Shown: positions 1 through 11,488 of the stretch, piece by piece
How positions within the stretch are numbered: the first letter of the stretch is position 1
Layout of the letters: each line of letters opens with the position of its first letter
NCBI GenBank assembly: GCA_012845835.1
Contig: JABAKD010000016.1
Location: 8,143,919-8,207,918 of the forward strand
Direction of reading: 5' to 3'
Source: Undaria pinnatifida
Taxonomy: Eukaryota; Sar; Phaeophyceae; Laminariales; Alariaceae
Length of the DNA stretch: 64,000 bases
The notes under the pieces: model-generated
The model's database searches: none
What the model saw: the letters and a program-made list of their open reading frames with translations, nothing else
Told to the model about the DNA's origin: nothing
Translations under genes and position numbers: made by a program

Positions 1-330
1 AGGGGGGATGAATGAAAACTACGTCATCGATGGCTAGGAAGATAATGACGTGATATCAATTGCTTAGAAGTGTTTATTACTCTGGCCGATCGATGGTAAG
101 TGGGGCGTTTGAACGAACTGGGCGGGGAACAAAAAGGGGGGGGGGGGGGGGGGGCGGAGATGAGTTGGAGCTATGGCATGGATGGCTAGATGGATAATGA
201 GATAATATCAGCTGGCTGGTAGTGTTTACTACTCTATTAATAGTAGATTTTGATTTCAGGTGGGACGTTTGAACAAGAGGGATCGGGGGGGGGAGGGGGG
301 AGGGCGAGCATTTCAATATGTGCGCGGAAA
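1..330. repeat. G-rich tandem satellite, 156-bp unit (two copies)
   Basis: Two head-to-tail copies of a unit of about 156 bp are joined by long G runs (for example 136-154). The second copy carries the landmarks GGAGCTATGGCATGG near 167 and GGGACGTTTGAACAAGAGG near 262. The first copy is more diverged. The same unit recurs twice at 6930-7235. The module TGTGCGCGGAAACT, typical of family R, follows directly at about 319. The short open frames here are low-complexity and not genes. Confidence 0.75.
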
Positions 331-2310
331 CTACAGACGAATGTGACGGTGGTACCACGAAGACACCCCTTTATATCACCCGCCTGGTAATGTTTATTTA
401 TTCTAGAAGGTTTGATGTTACATGTAGTATGCAACCCAGTTCTTAGGTGTAGTAATCAACGTGTTAAAAGCTTCATAATTTGTTATTGTACATGGATCGA
501 AAGATAGATTATTTCAATCGAAGGTACAATCATGTAGATACCATTGTTTTCTGACATCGCTAATTATGAGAAAGAGATACATATTGCCAAATACAACAGG
601 CGAGGTGATGTGGTCATGCAATTTCACCGCCACTGAGAACGAAAGGGAGAAATGCGAATCGTTATTGTTTTGAAAGGAACGCTTAGTGTACACGCGCTCA
701 ATTACGTTACTTCGTTGTTGCTTGGCATAGGTTGGGAGGCGATCATGCAGACGGTATGTACGGAATACCCTACGCAATACGTTGGTAGTGCGGTTTACCG
801 CAATTTTAACATATCTGTCTGTACCTCCTTTTCACATTAATACTGTCTCACATATACGATTTTACGCCTATGATTTTTACCATGCCGATGTGGGGCTCTG
901 AGGTCGCCAACTCTAAGACAGAGATACCTCTTACAAATACACCAAGCGAGGTGACGTGGGCATGCGATGTCACCACGACTACCCGCGAGGGTGACTTTAC
1001 TTTGTTAGGCATATGATGCTACTGCGTTTGGTAGAGGTTGTCAGGCGATCATGCAAACGGCCGGAGGCACGAATGTATATCGACGAATTTCGGGTCAGTA
1101 CTCATATATATTTTGAAGCTGCTTGCTGGTACTTGTACTATACTATAGATGTGGGTACAATTTTTAATGGGAGGTGAGTGTAATGGAGTGCCCTCCGTAG
1201 AAGCATAGTTTTATAGATTCGACGTGAAACCATGTAATGGTTGAGGTGAAACCATGTGACATTAGATGTCACATTCACGTCAAGGCCATCATAGATGGGC
1301 GATAATTTAGGTGACGATGGTGGGACAAGCAGGACGCCCCACATCTCACTACCTGCTTTACCTGCTCTACCTGCTCTACCCAGCCCTATCGTGGCTAGGA
1401 CTGTGTTGTCTGTCTTTTAGAGTTCAATGTAGAGGAAATAATGTACAAGCTTTTGAGTCTATCCAGCGAGCCATGAGGAGAGACCAAACAAGGGCACCGG
1501 AACCCATGAGGAGCACGCTTCCCAACACCGACCAACCACGCATCCCCCACTCGGAGTACCACCACATTTGGCGTCGTCGGCAGGACTCTAGTTACTTTAT
1601 ACCACAAGAGCGTTCTCGGCAATGGAACGTTCTTCCTCTGGACAAGATAGATAGAAGTAAGCGCGTTAGGCGCTCATGGGAATATAGAGCATCTGGGAGA
1701 ACGTTCCTTGTACGTTCCATAGGTGAAGGTCCGGAAGAGAGCACAGCAGCAAAGCTGGGGTGAAGCGAACTCTGTGAGCTTCACGCCACCCCCGTACTCC
1801 CACCCCCGTGCTCCTCCTCCTCCTTCTCCTCCTCCTTCTCCTCCTCCTCCTCTTCCTGTCTCCTCGAGCTTGTTATAGCTCAACGCCAATAATGAGAAAT
1901 CTATCAAGAAGAACCGGTGCTGTCTCCAAGCGAAGCTGATACCCCTGCCTCCCTTCCCTCCCACCTTCCGGTACCACGACACCTTCACAGAGGGGCCCTA
2001 TTTTTTAAACAAATGTTTTTTACCGCTACAATGATTGGTATTATTATAAGTATTTTTACTTTAGGTGGGGAATTTTCAAGTAATCTAACATCATATCTAT
2101 TTTATAAATTTATTTAATCTGTGTATTTAGTCTAGATGCAGCGCAACTGAAAGAGATAGATTTTTAGAATTTTTACATTTATCTGCAGATAGCGACCCCC
2201 AAAAAATCTAGATCATCGAGTGCTTGGTGCGAACGAACGAACGCAGTACGACTACTACCACCGGTATTCATTACTCGTGCATACAGTTACTGTTGTTAAG
2301 GTATTAGTAG
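331..2310. other. No gene recognised
   Basis: No coding signal, RNA gene or clear repeat boundary is visible. The longest open frame (1311-1763, plus strand) has no recognisable domain and no codon bias. A CT-rich tract lies at 1800-1860. Confidence 0.6.
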
Positions 2311-2315
2311 TAGTG

Positions 2316-2690
2316 GGGTATTAGTCCGTTTGACCACTTGCAAAAGGTCAACCGATAGCTTACCCAAACTGAGCCTTACAACACTCTACACCCCTGAAAC
2401 GGCGGGATAGCAGGTCGGCCGGATATACGGGCGGACGTTTCAATATCCAAGCCGTTTCATTTCCTGAGGATACCGGGGAGAGTGTTTTTCAAGCTCGACA
2501 TGGGGAAAGTCTGAAAAAGTTTGTTGCTGTGGACGGTGGGATTTGAACACACGACCCGAAAAGCGCATGTCCTGCCGACGACGCCATTTGTTGAGGTATT
2601 AGTGGGGTAGTAGTCCGTTTGACCGCTTGCAAAAGGTTAACCGATAGCTTACCCAAATTAAGTCTTATGACACTCTTTTATGCACGTGTT
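2316..2690 (-). repeat. tRNA-derived SINE-like repeat, copy 1
   Basis: A block starting TTAGTCCGTTTGACC occurs at 2318 and again near 2600. It flanks a segment (about 2525-2595) that, read on the minus strand, resembles the 3' half of a tRNA: a box-B-like TTCAAATCCCACC preceded by a box-A-like TGGCGTCGTCGG. The same arrangement recurs at 58885-59410, where the box-B-like sequence is closer to consensus (GGTTCGAATCTCACC). Two diverged copies with an internal pol III promoter-like core suggest a SINE, not a functional tRNA. The acceptor stem is not recognisable. Confidence 0.55.
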
Positions 2691-2829
2691 GTAGCCATCG
2701 CAGGTTCAGCGGGCTGAGCAAGTATCAACATAGTTGCTGGTGGTGGTATATGTTGTGACAGATTGAGTTGCCCTCTCCCCCCCCACTCCTCTTTTGCACC
2801 TCCGGCCCCCAGGTTGTTGTTGTTGTTGT

Positions 2830-3635
2830 TTTAACTCCGCCCTCCCGTCACCAGTTAGACGACTGACAGGATATATGTACTTGATAAACTGATGAATTTA
2901 TTTTCTTCTGCGAACATACTTACAGTTGTCAGATTTTGTTCCACTCAAAACCGGTTTTTTATAGTTTCCGCGCACAGATTGATTTTAACATCGTCACCCT
3001 GTTGACCCTGGTACAAGCTACACTGTAGTTCCAAGGGGAGTCGCCGACCTATTATCCTTAATGAGGACACACACCCAGTAATACGCGCGATCGGAGTATC
3101 ACACACAGCGTACAAAGATGAGTTTCGACGAAATGTTTTCAAGGTCGTGTTCTGTAGGGTACACACAAAAAATACCCGGGGTGTTTACCCCGGGTATTAC
3201 CCTACAAAGAACTTCTGTAACTTCTGTAGGACAATTCATACCCGTACACGGAACTTCTGTAAGTTATGTACGCCCGTGCCACAATACCCGGAACTTCTGA
3301 AAGTTCTGTAAGACTTTCATGCCCGTATGGTTCTGTAGGACAGTCATACCCGTACCCGGAACTTCTGTGAGTTCTGTACACCCCGTGCCACAATACCCGG
3401 GGTACGGGTACAGCACCTTTTGTACCCGCCCGGAACTTCTGTGAGTTCTGTACGCCCGTGCCACAATACCCGGAGCTTCTCGAAGTTATGTAACACTTTC
3501 ATACCGGTACCCGAAACTTCAGGAAGTTCTGTAAGACTCCCATACCCTTATCCGGAACCCACAAACCCTACAGAACATAACCTTGGAAACTTTCGATCTC
3601 ACAGCTAGCTGGAGTGTATTTTTTTCTCGTAATAT
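2830..3635 (-). repeat. Dispersed retroposon family R, copy interrupted by a 456-bp insertion
   Basis: Read on the minus strand, this matches the copies at 6285-6600 and 41576-41985. Landmarks are a CAGCT-GAGTGTATTTTTT end at 3600-3630, a core with GATACTCCGATCGCGCG, GGCGACTCCCCTTGG and TGTGCGCGGAAACTAT, and the far end near 2840-2880. Continuity is broken between 3134 and 3591 by the inserted element described separately. Family R has no coding capacity. Its copy at 41.6 kb is flanked by a target-site duplication. Confidence 0.7.
3135..3590. mobile_element. 456-bp MITE/foldback-like element with 26-bp terminal inverted repeats
   Basis: The ends 3135-3160 and 3565-3590 are inverted repeats matching at 23 of 26 positions (GTTTTCAAGG... 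and ...CCTTGGAAAC). The interior is an array of degenerate units built around CGGAACTTCTGTGAGTTC and CCCGTGCCACAATACC. Near the left end is a GGGTATT/AATACCC palindrome (about 3170-3198). The element sits inside a family R copy whose two halves are found intact on either side, so insertion is directly visible. No transposase is present, so it must be non-autonomous. No clean target-site duplication was seen. Confidence 0.7.
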
Positions 3636-3639
3636 TGTG

Positions 3640-5080
3640 TGACACCGTTGCTTACAGGCGAGGCGGTGAGGCGTCACTGGCAGTTAGTTGATTAGTCTAG
3701 ACTAATACTTAATTATGCTTGTCGGCAACAACTACGTATATATGTGCATTTCAAAGCACACTCTTTACTCTGACAAAAAAACGTTTCATTAGACTATGCC
3801 GCAAACGAGCCTGAAACCACAACCAACAAAACCAAAAACCTATCTCGATCTCACAGTAACAGTTGAATATGAGACTGGCCCGGACCCGGCCGCGGGTCGG
3901 CAGGGCGGGGTTATGGTATTATTATTTATTGTACTCTTGTCTAGCAGGTATCTGTTACCTGGTGCACAACAGCAGAGTCCGAAGCGCGCAACCTCCTGTG
4001 TTTAGCCCTCTCCCTGTGCTCGTCTAGAAAAAACTACCTGCTTCGGTGGCTATCGAACGGCCCTTTTCCTTGCATTAATAGTAGTTAATAGTACTGATAT
4101 AGGTCTAGACTATTATGTTAAGATACGCCCCCCCGCTCAATATACTCTTACATTTAGCTGTATAGTCTAGACTACAGGACGGAGGAAAAAATAAAGAACA
4201 GTCTTTTCGCAGGGAAACAAAGCGATTGCCAAGAAAAACATGATCCCCCCAGAGAGAGAGAGAGCGTCGAGAGCCTAGCTGGGCTCACCTCTCACCAACT
4301 CACCACACACAATGAAAGTCGAAGCTCAAGAGGGTGGTGCAGCCGTGACCAGGTCTCCTCACTCAGTCCTAAGCCGTTGAGGTCGAATGAATAGAAAGTG
4401 TAAGTCCCTTTTCCGTGGGACACCGCAGGATTCTCCTGCGCTTCGTTCTTCCTTCGGCTCGTGGGGTAGTCTAGTCTATCGATTATTGTGCCGCCGTCCG
4501 ACCTGTCTCTCTCTGTAGAACGTTAGTCTAGTAAAAACTTCAGTGTAACGGCTTCCGAATGCGGGATTTGGGCCCCCCTGCCCCACAGCCGCATGGGCTT
4601 CCGAATGCGGGATGTGGGCCCCCCTGCCCCACAGCCGCATTCCAAGGGCATACACGTACATACGTTGGCTAACAACGTGCGTACCCAACCAATGTAACGC
4701 CGTACACGAACGCTCGAAACGAGATAATAAACAGCAGTGCTACTACGACTGCTGTACGTAGCATGTTGACTGTTGACTGTTGAAACGCCCACATCATCAT
4801 TAGTCCAGAGTCTAGACGAATAATAGAACCCCAAAATCCCTCCCTATACAACTTCACGTAGTTTGTGCCCAAAAAGGGTTCCCAGTACTCGTCGCGTGAG
4901 TATACGGCGTGATGGTAATAAACGTACTGTAAATAAATAGTACCAGTACTTACCAGATATACGCCTATTATTATTGATAGCCCTCCGTCCAACGGCGCTA
5001 CGGCAGCATACAAACCGCAACATAGTAACAGGTGCCCGGGTGCTTTTCACGTACAGCGACACCATGCATGCGCTGTTAAC
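3640..5080. other. Intergenic region with minor repeats, no gene recognised
   Basis: It contains a short (AG)n tract at 4253-4266 and a 46-bp tandem duplication at 4550-4641 (GGCTTCCGAATGCGGGAT start). No supported coding region is seen. Confidence 0.6.
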
Positions 5081-5131
<51 letters not shown>

Positions 5132-5133
5132 GG

Positions 5134-5212
<79 letters not shown>
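5081..5212. repeat. (TTG)44 trinucleotide array
   Basis: About 132 bp of nearly perfect TTG repeat with one interruption (TGG near 5130). It opens all frames and creates poly-Val, poly-Thr and poly-Asn pseudo-ORFs. These should not be taken as genes. Confidence 0.97.
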
Positions 5213-6284
5213 CCTCCTGCTGCTGCTGTATCGTATCATCAGGCTTCGTATGATACCACACGTCACTGCGTGCGGAAGTTATATCCTGACCGTTCTGTCT
5301 CTGACCCAAACGCAACGGCTATAGACTAAACGGATATCGTCGCCATTGTTGCTGCAATCGCCCGTACGGAATCCTTACACGTCGTACATGTCCGCATCCA
5401 GCATCCTTTAGTCGGTCGTCCGTCGGCTACGCGCCCCCGCTGAGCCCGATGCGAAAAACCCTTCGTGCGGACACATACATGACATGTAATTAATTGCTAC
5501 CCACCCCAACACACATTTTATCTTTTTTTTTTTTTTTTCTTCATCCTCGGGCGTATGAGGAAAAATAAAGCTTTATTAATAGCTCACCACACTTCCACGT
5601 ATTTTCATACGCGTCGTGTGTGTGTCGATTAAATTTTATCCTATTTATCCTGGCACTCGCTCGCTCGAGTTCCGCCTCGGACATTCACCCCGTATAATAG
5701 TGAAGGTATCTCGTGGGGACGCGAAGTGTCGGTGCTGGGTAGGTCGCCCTCCTCCATGGCTCATGGCGTTCTCGTTTGTCTCTCCACTACTCGTTCATCG
5801 CTAGAAAACATCACACAAGACCAACCAGGTATCTCAAGCTGCAATGGAAATTCTGGTCGGATGTGCGATGTTTTTCCTCATGAAGCATCACCATTTAATT
5901 ATCTGCCGACCATCATACAGAAAGCTATAGCACGACATGGTACATCCTGCAGCAGTTCATGGCAGTTGGCATCATGTCATGTCCTATCTATAATACCTTA
6001 CACGTCTATGTAGAGCGATCCATAAAAATATCCACAGTAGTACCCCAGTACCCACCCATCCAGCACCTCCCCCAGCACTCAGCTCCCCTATCTAGGAACC
6101 TGTTCTGCCTGTTACAAGCAGAAAGGACTGACTGCAGTAAGGAAGCCAACATCTACAGCAGGCACATCGTGACAGGTGCACGCCCTCGCCCTGACGTCGA
6201 TCGACCGTCTCTTCGTTGTTGTTGAAGATAACTTACATGCCTCGCAACACAGCTGGGTTCGCCGCCATACGTATACACTATAGA
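5213..6284. other. No gene recognised
   Basis: Short open frames only (for example 5616-5804, 5726-6013, 5959-6225), without recognisable domains or supported splice sites. Confidence 0.55.
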
Positions 6285-6930
6285 AATAAAAATACACTCC
6301 AGCTGTGAGATCAAAAAAATTATCGAAGCTCATGTTTGCAAGCTGTGTGTGATACTCCGATCGCGCGTATTACTGGGTATGTCCTCATTAAGGATATAGG
6401 TTGGCGACTTCCCTTGGAACTACAGTGTAGCTTGTATCAGAGGGTCAACCACAGGGTGATGTTAGCCAGTCTGTGCGCGGAAACTATAAAATCCGTTTTT
6501 GAGGGGGACATGATCTGACAGCTGTGGAAGGAAATGCATCAGTTTATCTCAAGTGTATCCTGTAAGTCGTATAACCGGTGAGGGGAGGGCGGAGTTTTGA
6601 AGGGCGTGGGGAGCTGGGTTTGAACAAGAGGGGGTGGCGCGGGGAGGGGGGGGTGGGGGGGGAGAACTCAGTCTGTGCGCGGAAACTGTAAATCCTTTAA
6701 GGGGACAAATCTGACGGTTGTGGAAGGAATGCATCAGTTTATCATGTATATCCTGTAAGTCGCACAACCAGTGAGGACAATTCGGAGTGTTCGAAGGGGT
6801 GGGGGGGGGGTTGGGAGGGGGGGGGGGGGGGTTCCAACAGCTTTAGGTCGCATATATGTAGGGGCTTGCTATACGCGTGGTGCTAGGTCTAGGCGATGGT
6901 GCGGGTGATGGGAAAGGAGGGCGGGGGGGG
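6285..6930 (+). repeat. Dispersed retroposon family R, copy with partial internal duplication
   Basis: 6285-6600 runs from AAATACACTCCAGCTGTGAG through GATACTCCGATCGCGCG and TGTGCGCGGAAACTAT to CATCAGTTTATC. The second half (TGTGCGCGGAAACTGTAAA onward) is repeated at 6668-6790 after a G-rich spacer. A third segment near 6845 (GGTCGCATATATGTAGGGGC) parallels 41900-41925 in the TSD-bounded copy. The copy abuts the 156-bp satellite units. Confidence 0.7.
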
Positions 6931-7280
6931 GGGGTGAATTGGAGCTACGGCATGGATGGCTAAAAAGATAATAAGATGACATCAACTGCCTGGTTTTGTT
7001 TGTTACTCTGGCAGATTTTGATTTTAGGTGGGGCGTTTGAACAAAAGGGAGCGGGGGAAGAAGGAGGGGGGGGGCTTCGGGGGGCGGAAATGAATTGGAG
7101 CTACGGCATGGACGGATAGAAAGATAATGAGGTGATATCAACTGCCTGGTAGTGTTTATTGCTTTGGCAGATTTTGATTTTAGCTGGGGCGTTTGAACGA
7201 GAGGGATCGGGGGGGGGAGGGGGGGCGGGAGGGTGGGCGGAACAACTCAATCTGTGCGCGGAAGCTATAATTCCTTCAAG
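6931..7280. repeat. 156-bp satellite, two tandem units, joined to a family R module
   Basis: GGAGCTACGGCATGG occurs at 6941 and 7097, a period of 156 bp. Each unit ends in GGGGCGTTTGAAC followed by a G-rich linker. The second unit is followed at about 7252 by TGTGCGCGGAAGCTAT, the family R module, as at the left edge of the window. Confidence 0.8.
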
Positions 7281-7570
7281 GGGTAAAATATGACAATATA
7301 ACACAACAACCAACGGAGATTATCTGACCACGGCTGGAATTCGTCCTTGCCACAACCTGCAGACCACCGCCCATCCTCGTGCGCGCAATACCACCCCCTC
7401 GACGTGGTCGATCCAACGCCAACCGATACTGCAATCGGACGCAGACGTCTTGTATTCCTTGGATCCTGTAGAATTCACCTCTCGGAGGTTCATTAGACTT
7501 CTTTCGCAGGCTCCGCACAAACGCGTGGCGGCCGTCCTCTCTCTCCCCCTCCACTGCTACTATTGAAGCG

Positions 7571-9493
7571 ATGCAGCAGTTGCCACCATTACCCATCCGT
7601 ACCTGCGATCAAGGATGTTCTAAAAGCCACGAGCGCATAGATGCCAACGTCGACGACGCAATTGTGTTCTACCCCGACCCCGCCTACCACTTTGACAACA
7701 TCTTGGAGCTTGCGCAAGCACAACCTGAAGCTCTCCACCGTCAAGACCAATCAGGGCGCCACCAATGCTGACTTACTTGAGCATACCATACCATCTCCCC
7801 CGTTGGAGTTTGCCCGAGAGCCATCCCACGCTAGGGGCGCAGCAGATTTCTAAGATTTTTCTGAGCTCCTAACATGATGAAGAGCTCAACATCTCACCCG
7901 GAACATGACTTCGAAGGCATTCCTTCGCGCAACCCGACTAAGCTTCCTCGAGTCCTGAAACAAATCACACCCGTAAAATTATTAGACTGACCGGTAGTCC
8001 CTCAATTGAGGAGGTCAATCGGTCCTTTTTTTGGCTCAAACAGTGTAGCCCCTACCGTGGAATGACTCCCGAAAACGTAGTCGCCGCTCTCATCAACGTG
8101 TCCGTGACGTCAAACGGGAACCAGTCCACTCCCACGTCTACGGCTTTTCCAATTATCATGAATCCTTGACAACTAAATACGTCTACGCGTGTGCGACCCA
8201 TCAATGCTCTCCTCGAGTAAGGTGTTACGTTTTCCTTACGCAGGTTTAGAAGCTATCGTGTACCAACTATTTCACGACCTCGCCACTCCAATGATACTGG
8301 GATTCCCCGGTGAGGAGACCCTCGCCAATAGCTCCCGCTTTTTTCACTAATTTGGCAACACTAGCTGGTGACGGCATCGGCATCACCTTCGAGCAACAAC
8401 GAACGGACAGTAGTCTCTGCCCTATACTCGTCTTCACCAGTTGCGCCACTCTCGACTCCGAAAGTTCCATAACCCCTCGTGACGCTGACCACAACATCCT
8501 AGAGCACATCGCCAGGGTTATCGACACAACACCCGCGTCCAAAGCGCGTTGGAATCCCTTGCCGCGTGAATACTTAAACACTGGACTACCGTAGAAATAT
8601 CGCTAACGGCAACGCCGATTTCTTTTCCCGCCTTCGGCAGCCGACGTTCGATCTCGACCGCTTTGGATCGAACACCACAACCAGCCTCGACACCGTGGGT
8701 TTCTACCTCAACCAAGCCTGTGGTTATATTTTCTGCGACTCTTCGACCCCGATAATTGGCTGGAGTGGGCTTGTTTCCTCTTTCATCCGCTCAACAACCA
8801 CCATCCCGCCGCCCCCCTTCGCTGCCGGCAATTTCAACGATTCTAGCCGCTAGCTACCCCACGTTGATGCTCCGGAGTTGGGCTGCACTTCCAAACCTTT
8901 CGCCCCCCCCATTTCCGCTCAAAATTCCACGAAGACCCCACCAGATGGCTCCAAGAATAACGCCGTAAACATTGACGCCCCTCTCGGATTAGTTTTCGTG
9001 CCGTCCATGGCCTTCCCATCATACGTTCTCGGCACCAGCGCTTCGGAGTCCCTCCCCGCCTTTCGTTGGGTCTGACTTTTCTTGCACCTGCTACCATTTC
9101 TGTCACCGCCGCTGGAGCCCCCCAGGTCGCCGCCGACCATAATTTTCGCCGCTGAGTTTCTATGGTCTGCCTCCCCAGAACATCCAACCCCCGACGACGT
9201 CCATCTACCACTAGGACAACGCCATAGTCAAGGCCCTCACGACAGAGCACCGCCCCCCCGCGCAACGACAACATCAACATCAGCGTCAACGTCAGCAACA
9301 ACATTCGCGTCGGACAGCACGCGATCCCGCGCCCTGTGCTAGATTCCTCAGCCGCCGACCCCACTATAAACCCTCCACCCCTCTCTACATGCTACTTATC
9401 CGCTGTAGTCCGCCGATGCAATGTTCAAACACTTTCCCTTGCACGGACTTTGTCGACTTTACTTACTGTTCCGGAGCCTGTCGTCGGGCTCGG
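7571..9493 (+). pseudogene. Ty3/gypsy retrotransposon pol relic (RT and RNase H fragments)
   Basis: A decayed polyprotein can be followed with frameshifts and stops. At 7650-7730 one frame reads NVDDAIVFYPDP, matching the reverse-transcriptase Y/FxDD box, with N in the first position. A second frame (7715-7850) continues KHNLKLSTVKTNQGATNAD, like the gypsy LKLS..K...GA..ADFLGH block. At 8380-8510 FEQQRTDSSLCPI and ATLDSE match the RNase H region following YCDAS in gypsy elements. WLEWACFLFHPLNNHH (about 8755) is shared with a second relic at 60.3-61.4 kb. No LTRs were identified. The copia LTR at 9494 begins directly after the relic. Assignment is from family knowledge; the exact left end is uncertain. 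Confidence 0.7.
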
Positions 9494-9893
9494 TGTTGGT
9501 GATAGCGGCAGTGTGTATCGGCCGAGCTGCTGTAGATCATCTGATTGGATAGTTTGAATATCGAAGTGTCAATTGTAGTAAGTTGATGCTGGATATTCTG
9601 GGAATACTCTTTGTGGTACTTCGGTAGGTTGTACACAAGTAGCTATACAATGGACCGTAGGTGTGTGTCGGTACATTGGTATGTGGTACATTGGACACTT
9701 GTCCAGTAGGAAGGTTCAGGCATTGTTGCTGTAGGTCTGACTATCGGGTAGTTGCATAGCGTGATCCTGAGGGTGAGGTTGTGCGCGCCCACGAGCGCCC
9801 CCACCCTGCTCACTCCACCTTGTCTACCTGTCTCAAAGGGCGATTGCTCAATAATACAACATATTTTCCCCAGAAGCCACGAGTTTACCAACA
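9494..9893 (+). repeat. copia-1 5' LTR (400 bp)
   Basis: It starts TGTTGGTGATAGCGGCAG and ends GTTTACCAACA, with perfect 6-bp terminal inverted repeats (TGTTGG/CCAACA). It is nearly identical to 14541-14964 except for a 3-bp and an approximately 21-bp indel. No convincing initiator-Met tRNA primer-binding site follows at 9894. Confidence 0.9.
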
Positions 9894-9984
9894 CGCTATT
9901 GCGTCAAAGGTGTCTACTGCTCCGTCGTCCCCTTGGACTACACTAGACTGCTGTACGAGAGAGGCCTGATCAACCTGTCTCATC

Positions 9985-11488
9985 ATGGCTGAACCGGGGA
10001 CACCTGCGGGTGGCCGAGTTCAGAGTAATCCGCAGGATGTTGGTGAGATGATGGTTTCCCAAGAGACGCAGTTGTCCCAACTTACGACTCTAGTCAGTTG
10101 ATCAACAGAAGGAGCAAGTGGAGTCCTCTGTGTCTGCTGTCGCGCCGGGAGGCGGCGGAACAGAGTATGCTGGTGGTACGCATTCTACCGATGATGCTAC
10201 TGGCAGGACCGCGGGAGGTACGGGCGGCGATGCCCAAGGCCTTGGCGTGTCCAGCATGGGGGTTGGGAGTAGTAGCCTTGCTGGCTCAGGCTTGAACCCT
10301 AATGTATTCGCTGTTAATCGTTCCTCTGCTGGTGTTGCAAGCTTTGGTTCGATTGGGATTGGAAGTGGGGCTGTAGGTAGCCAGTCTTTCGTTCCCGGGA
10401 CTGTAGGTAGGGCTCTCGGAAGCCTGTCCTCTGTTCCTCCCGAACCTACTCCGTCGAGCAGGTGGTGGGAAAGTGTCGCCAGTGGAAACAATCTGATTCC
10501 TGGGGCCGGCATTACTGATACAGGAGAGAAGTTGGGTGGGGGTCCTTTCAAAGTTCCCAAGGCTCCTGTTTTCGATGGGACAGACGTGTCTTACCCCTCA
10601 TGGTCGCAGAATTTTCTGCTAAGTGCCCGGCACAACAATCTGCATGAGGCGTTTGTTTCCGAGACTGAGATTCCGATTGCTGACATAAGTTTCGACTTGA
10701 CCCCCTGGGTAGAGAAAGGATTCAGTGTGGGTGTGCTGCGTCAGGCTGAGATGGCATGGTGGTTTCTGTTCGACTGCTTGAAGAAGGATAGTCTGAAAAC
10801 TATGGTTCGCCACGCTGGTTCTTCCAGCAAGGGTTTTCGAGTGCTGAAATATCATTTTCTGCCGTTGAGCCAGAGTCAGATTCGTGTGCAGGAGGAGAAA
10901 CTCAAATCACTGCGCATGCGTTCGAATGAGAATCCCTCGGTCTTCTTTGCATCTGTGAGAGAGACGCTTGGTGTGCTTCAAATGCTGGAAGTCAAGAAAG
11001 ATGACAGAGAGGTGTGCAACCTGATGCTCGAGGGGCTGTCGCATGAATATAAGACTCTGCGTGAAACTCTGGTGGTGTTCTGCCCGAATGACCCGTCGTT
11101 CATAGAGACTAAAGTGCGTGAACGGTACCTCGATTTGCAGACTCAAGGTGGTCCGAAGAAACACAGTGTTGCTCTGATGTCTAGGCCTGAGAAGAAGAGT
11201 GCGAAGAAGCAGAACTACAAGTCAAGGTCTAACTCCGAGTCTGATTCATCTAAGAAAACGGCGTTTCAAGGGAAGTGTTTCAAGTGTGGGGAGGTCGGTC
11301 ACGTGAAGAAGGACTGTCTGGCTCGTGTGATCGCTCATCCCTCCCAGACCGGATCATCCAAGGACGCCAAGAATGAAAACGGTGAGATACCTGAGTTGTT
11401 AGTGCTTCTGTCCCAAACTGACTCAGACCCGAGGGATACCTGGAATGATACCATGGTGTTTCTGTCCCAAAATCTCTCAAACGATTGA
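9985..11488 (+). pseudogene. gag: copia-1 gag (frameshifted N-terminus)
   Basis: Gag packages element RNA in a cytoplasmic particle. The natural start is probably ATG 9985 (MAEPGTPAGG...). That frame stops at about 10099-10101, while the main frame opens at 10118 and runs 456 codons to TGA 11486-11488, so one frameshift separates them near 10100. The first 130 residues of the main frame are Gly/Ser-rich. The capsid-like region follows. A CCHC zinc knuckle CFKCGEVGHVKKDC lies at residues about 387-400 (11277-11318), as in copia nucleocapsids. Basic residues flank it. The following pol frame is in the same phase, separated only by the TGA. Confidence 0.85.

Noticed and set aside
2525..2595. A genuine tRNA gene on the minus strand
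   Set aside because: Box-A/B-like words exist, but the acceptor and anticodon stems do not pair convincingly, and the segment is part of a repeated unit.
4844..5324. Long open frames across the TTG array on both strands
   Set aside because: They are poly-Val, poly-Thr and poly-Asn translations of a trinucleotide repeat with no flanking coding evidence.
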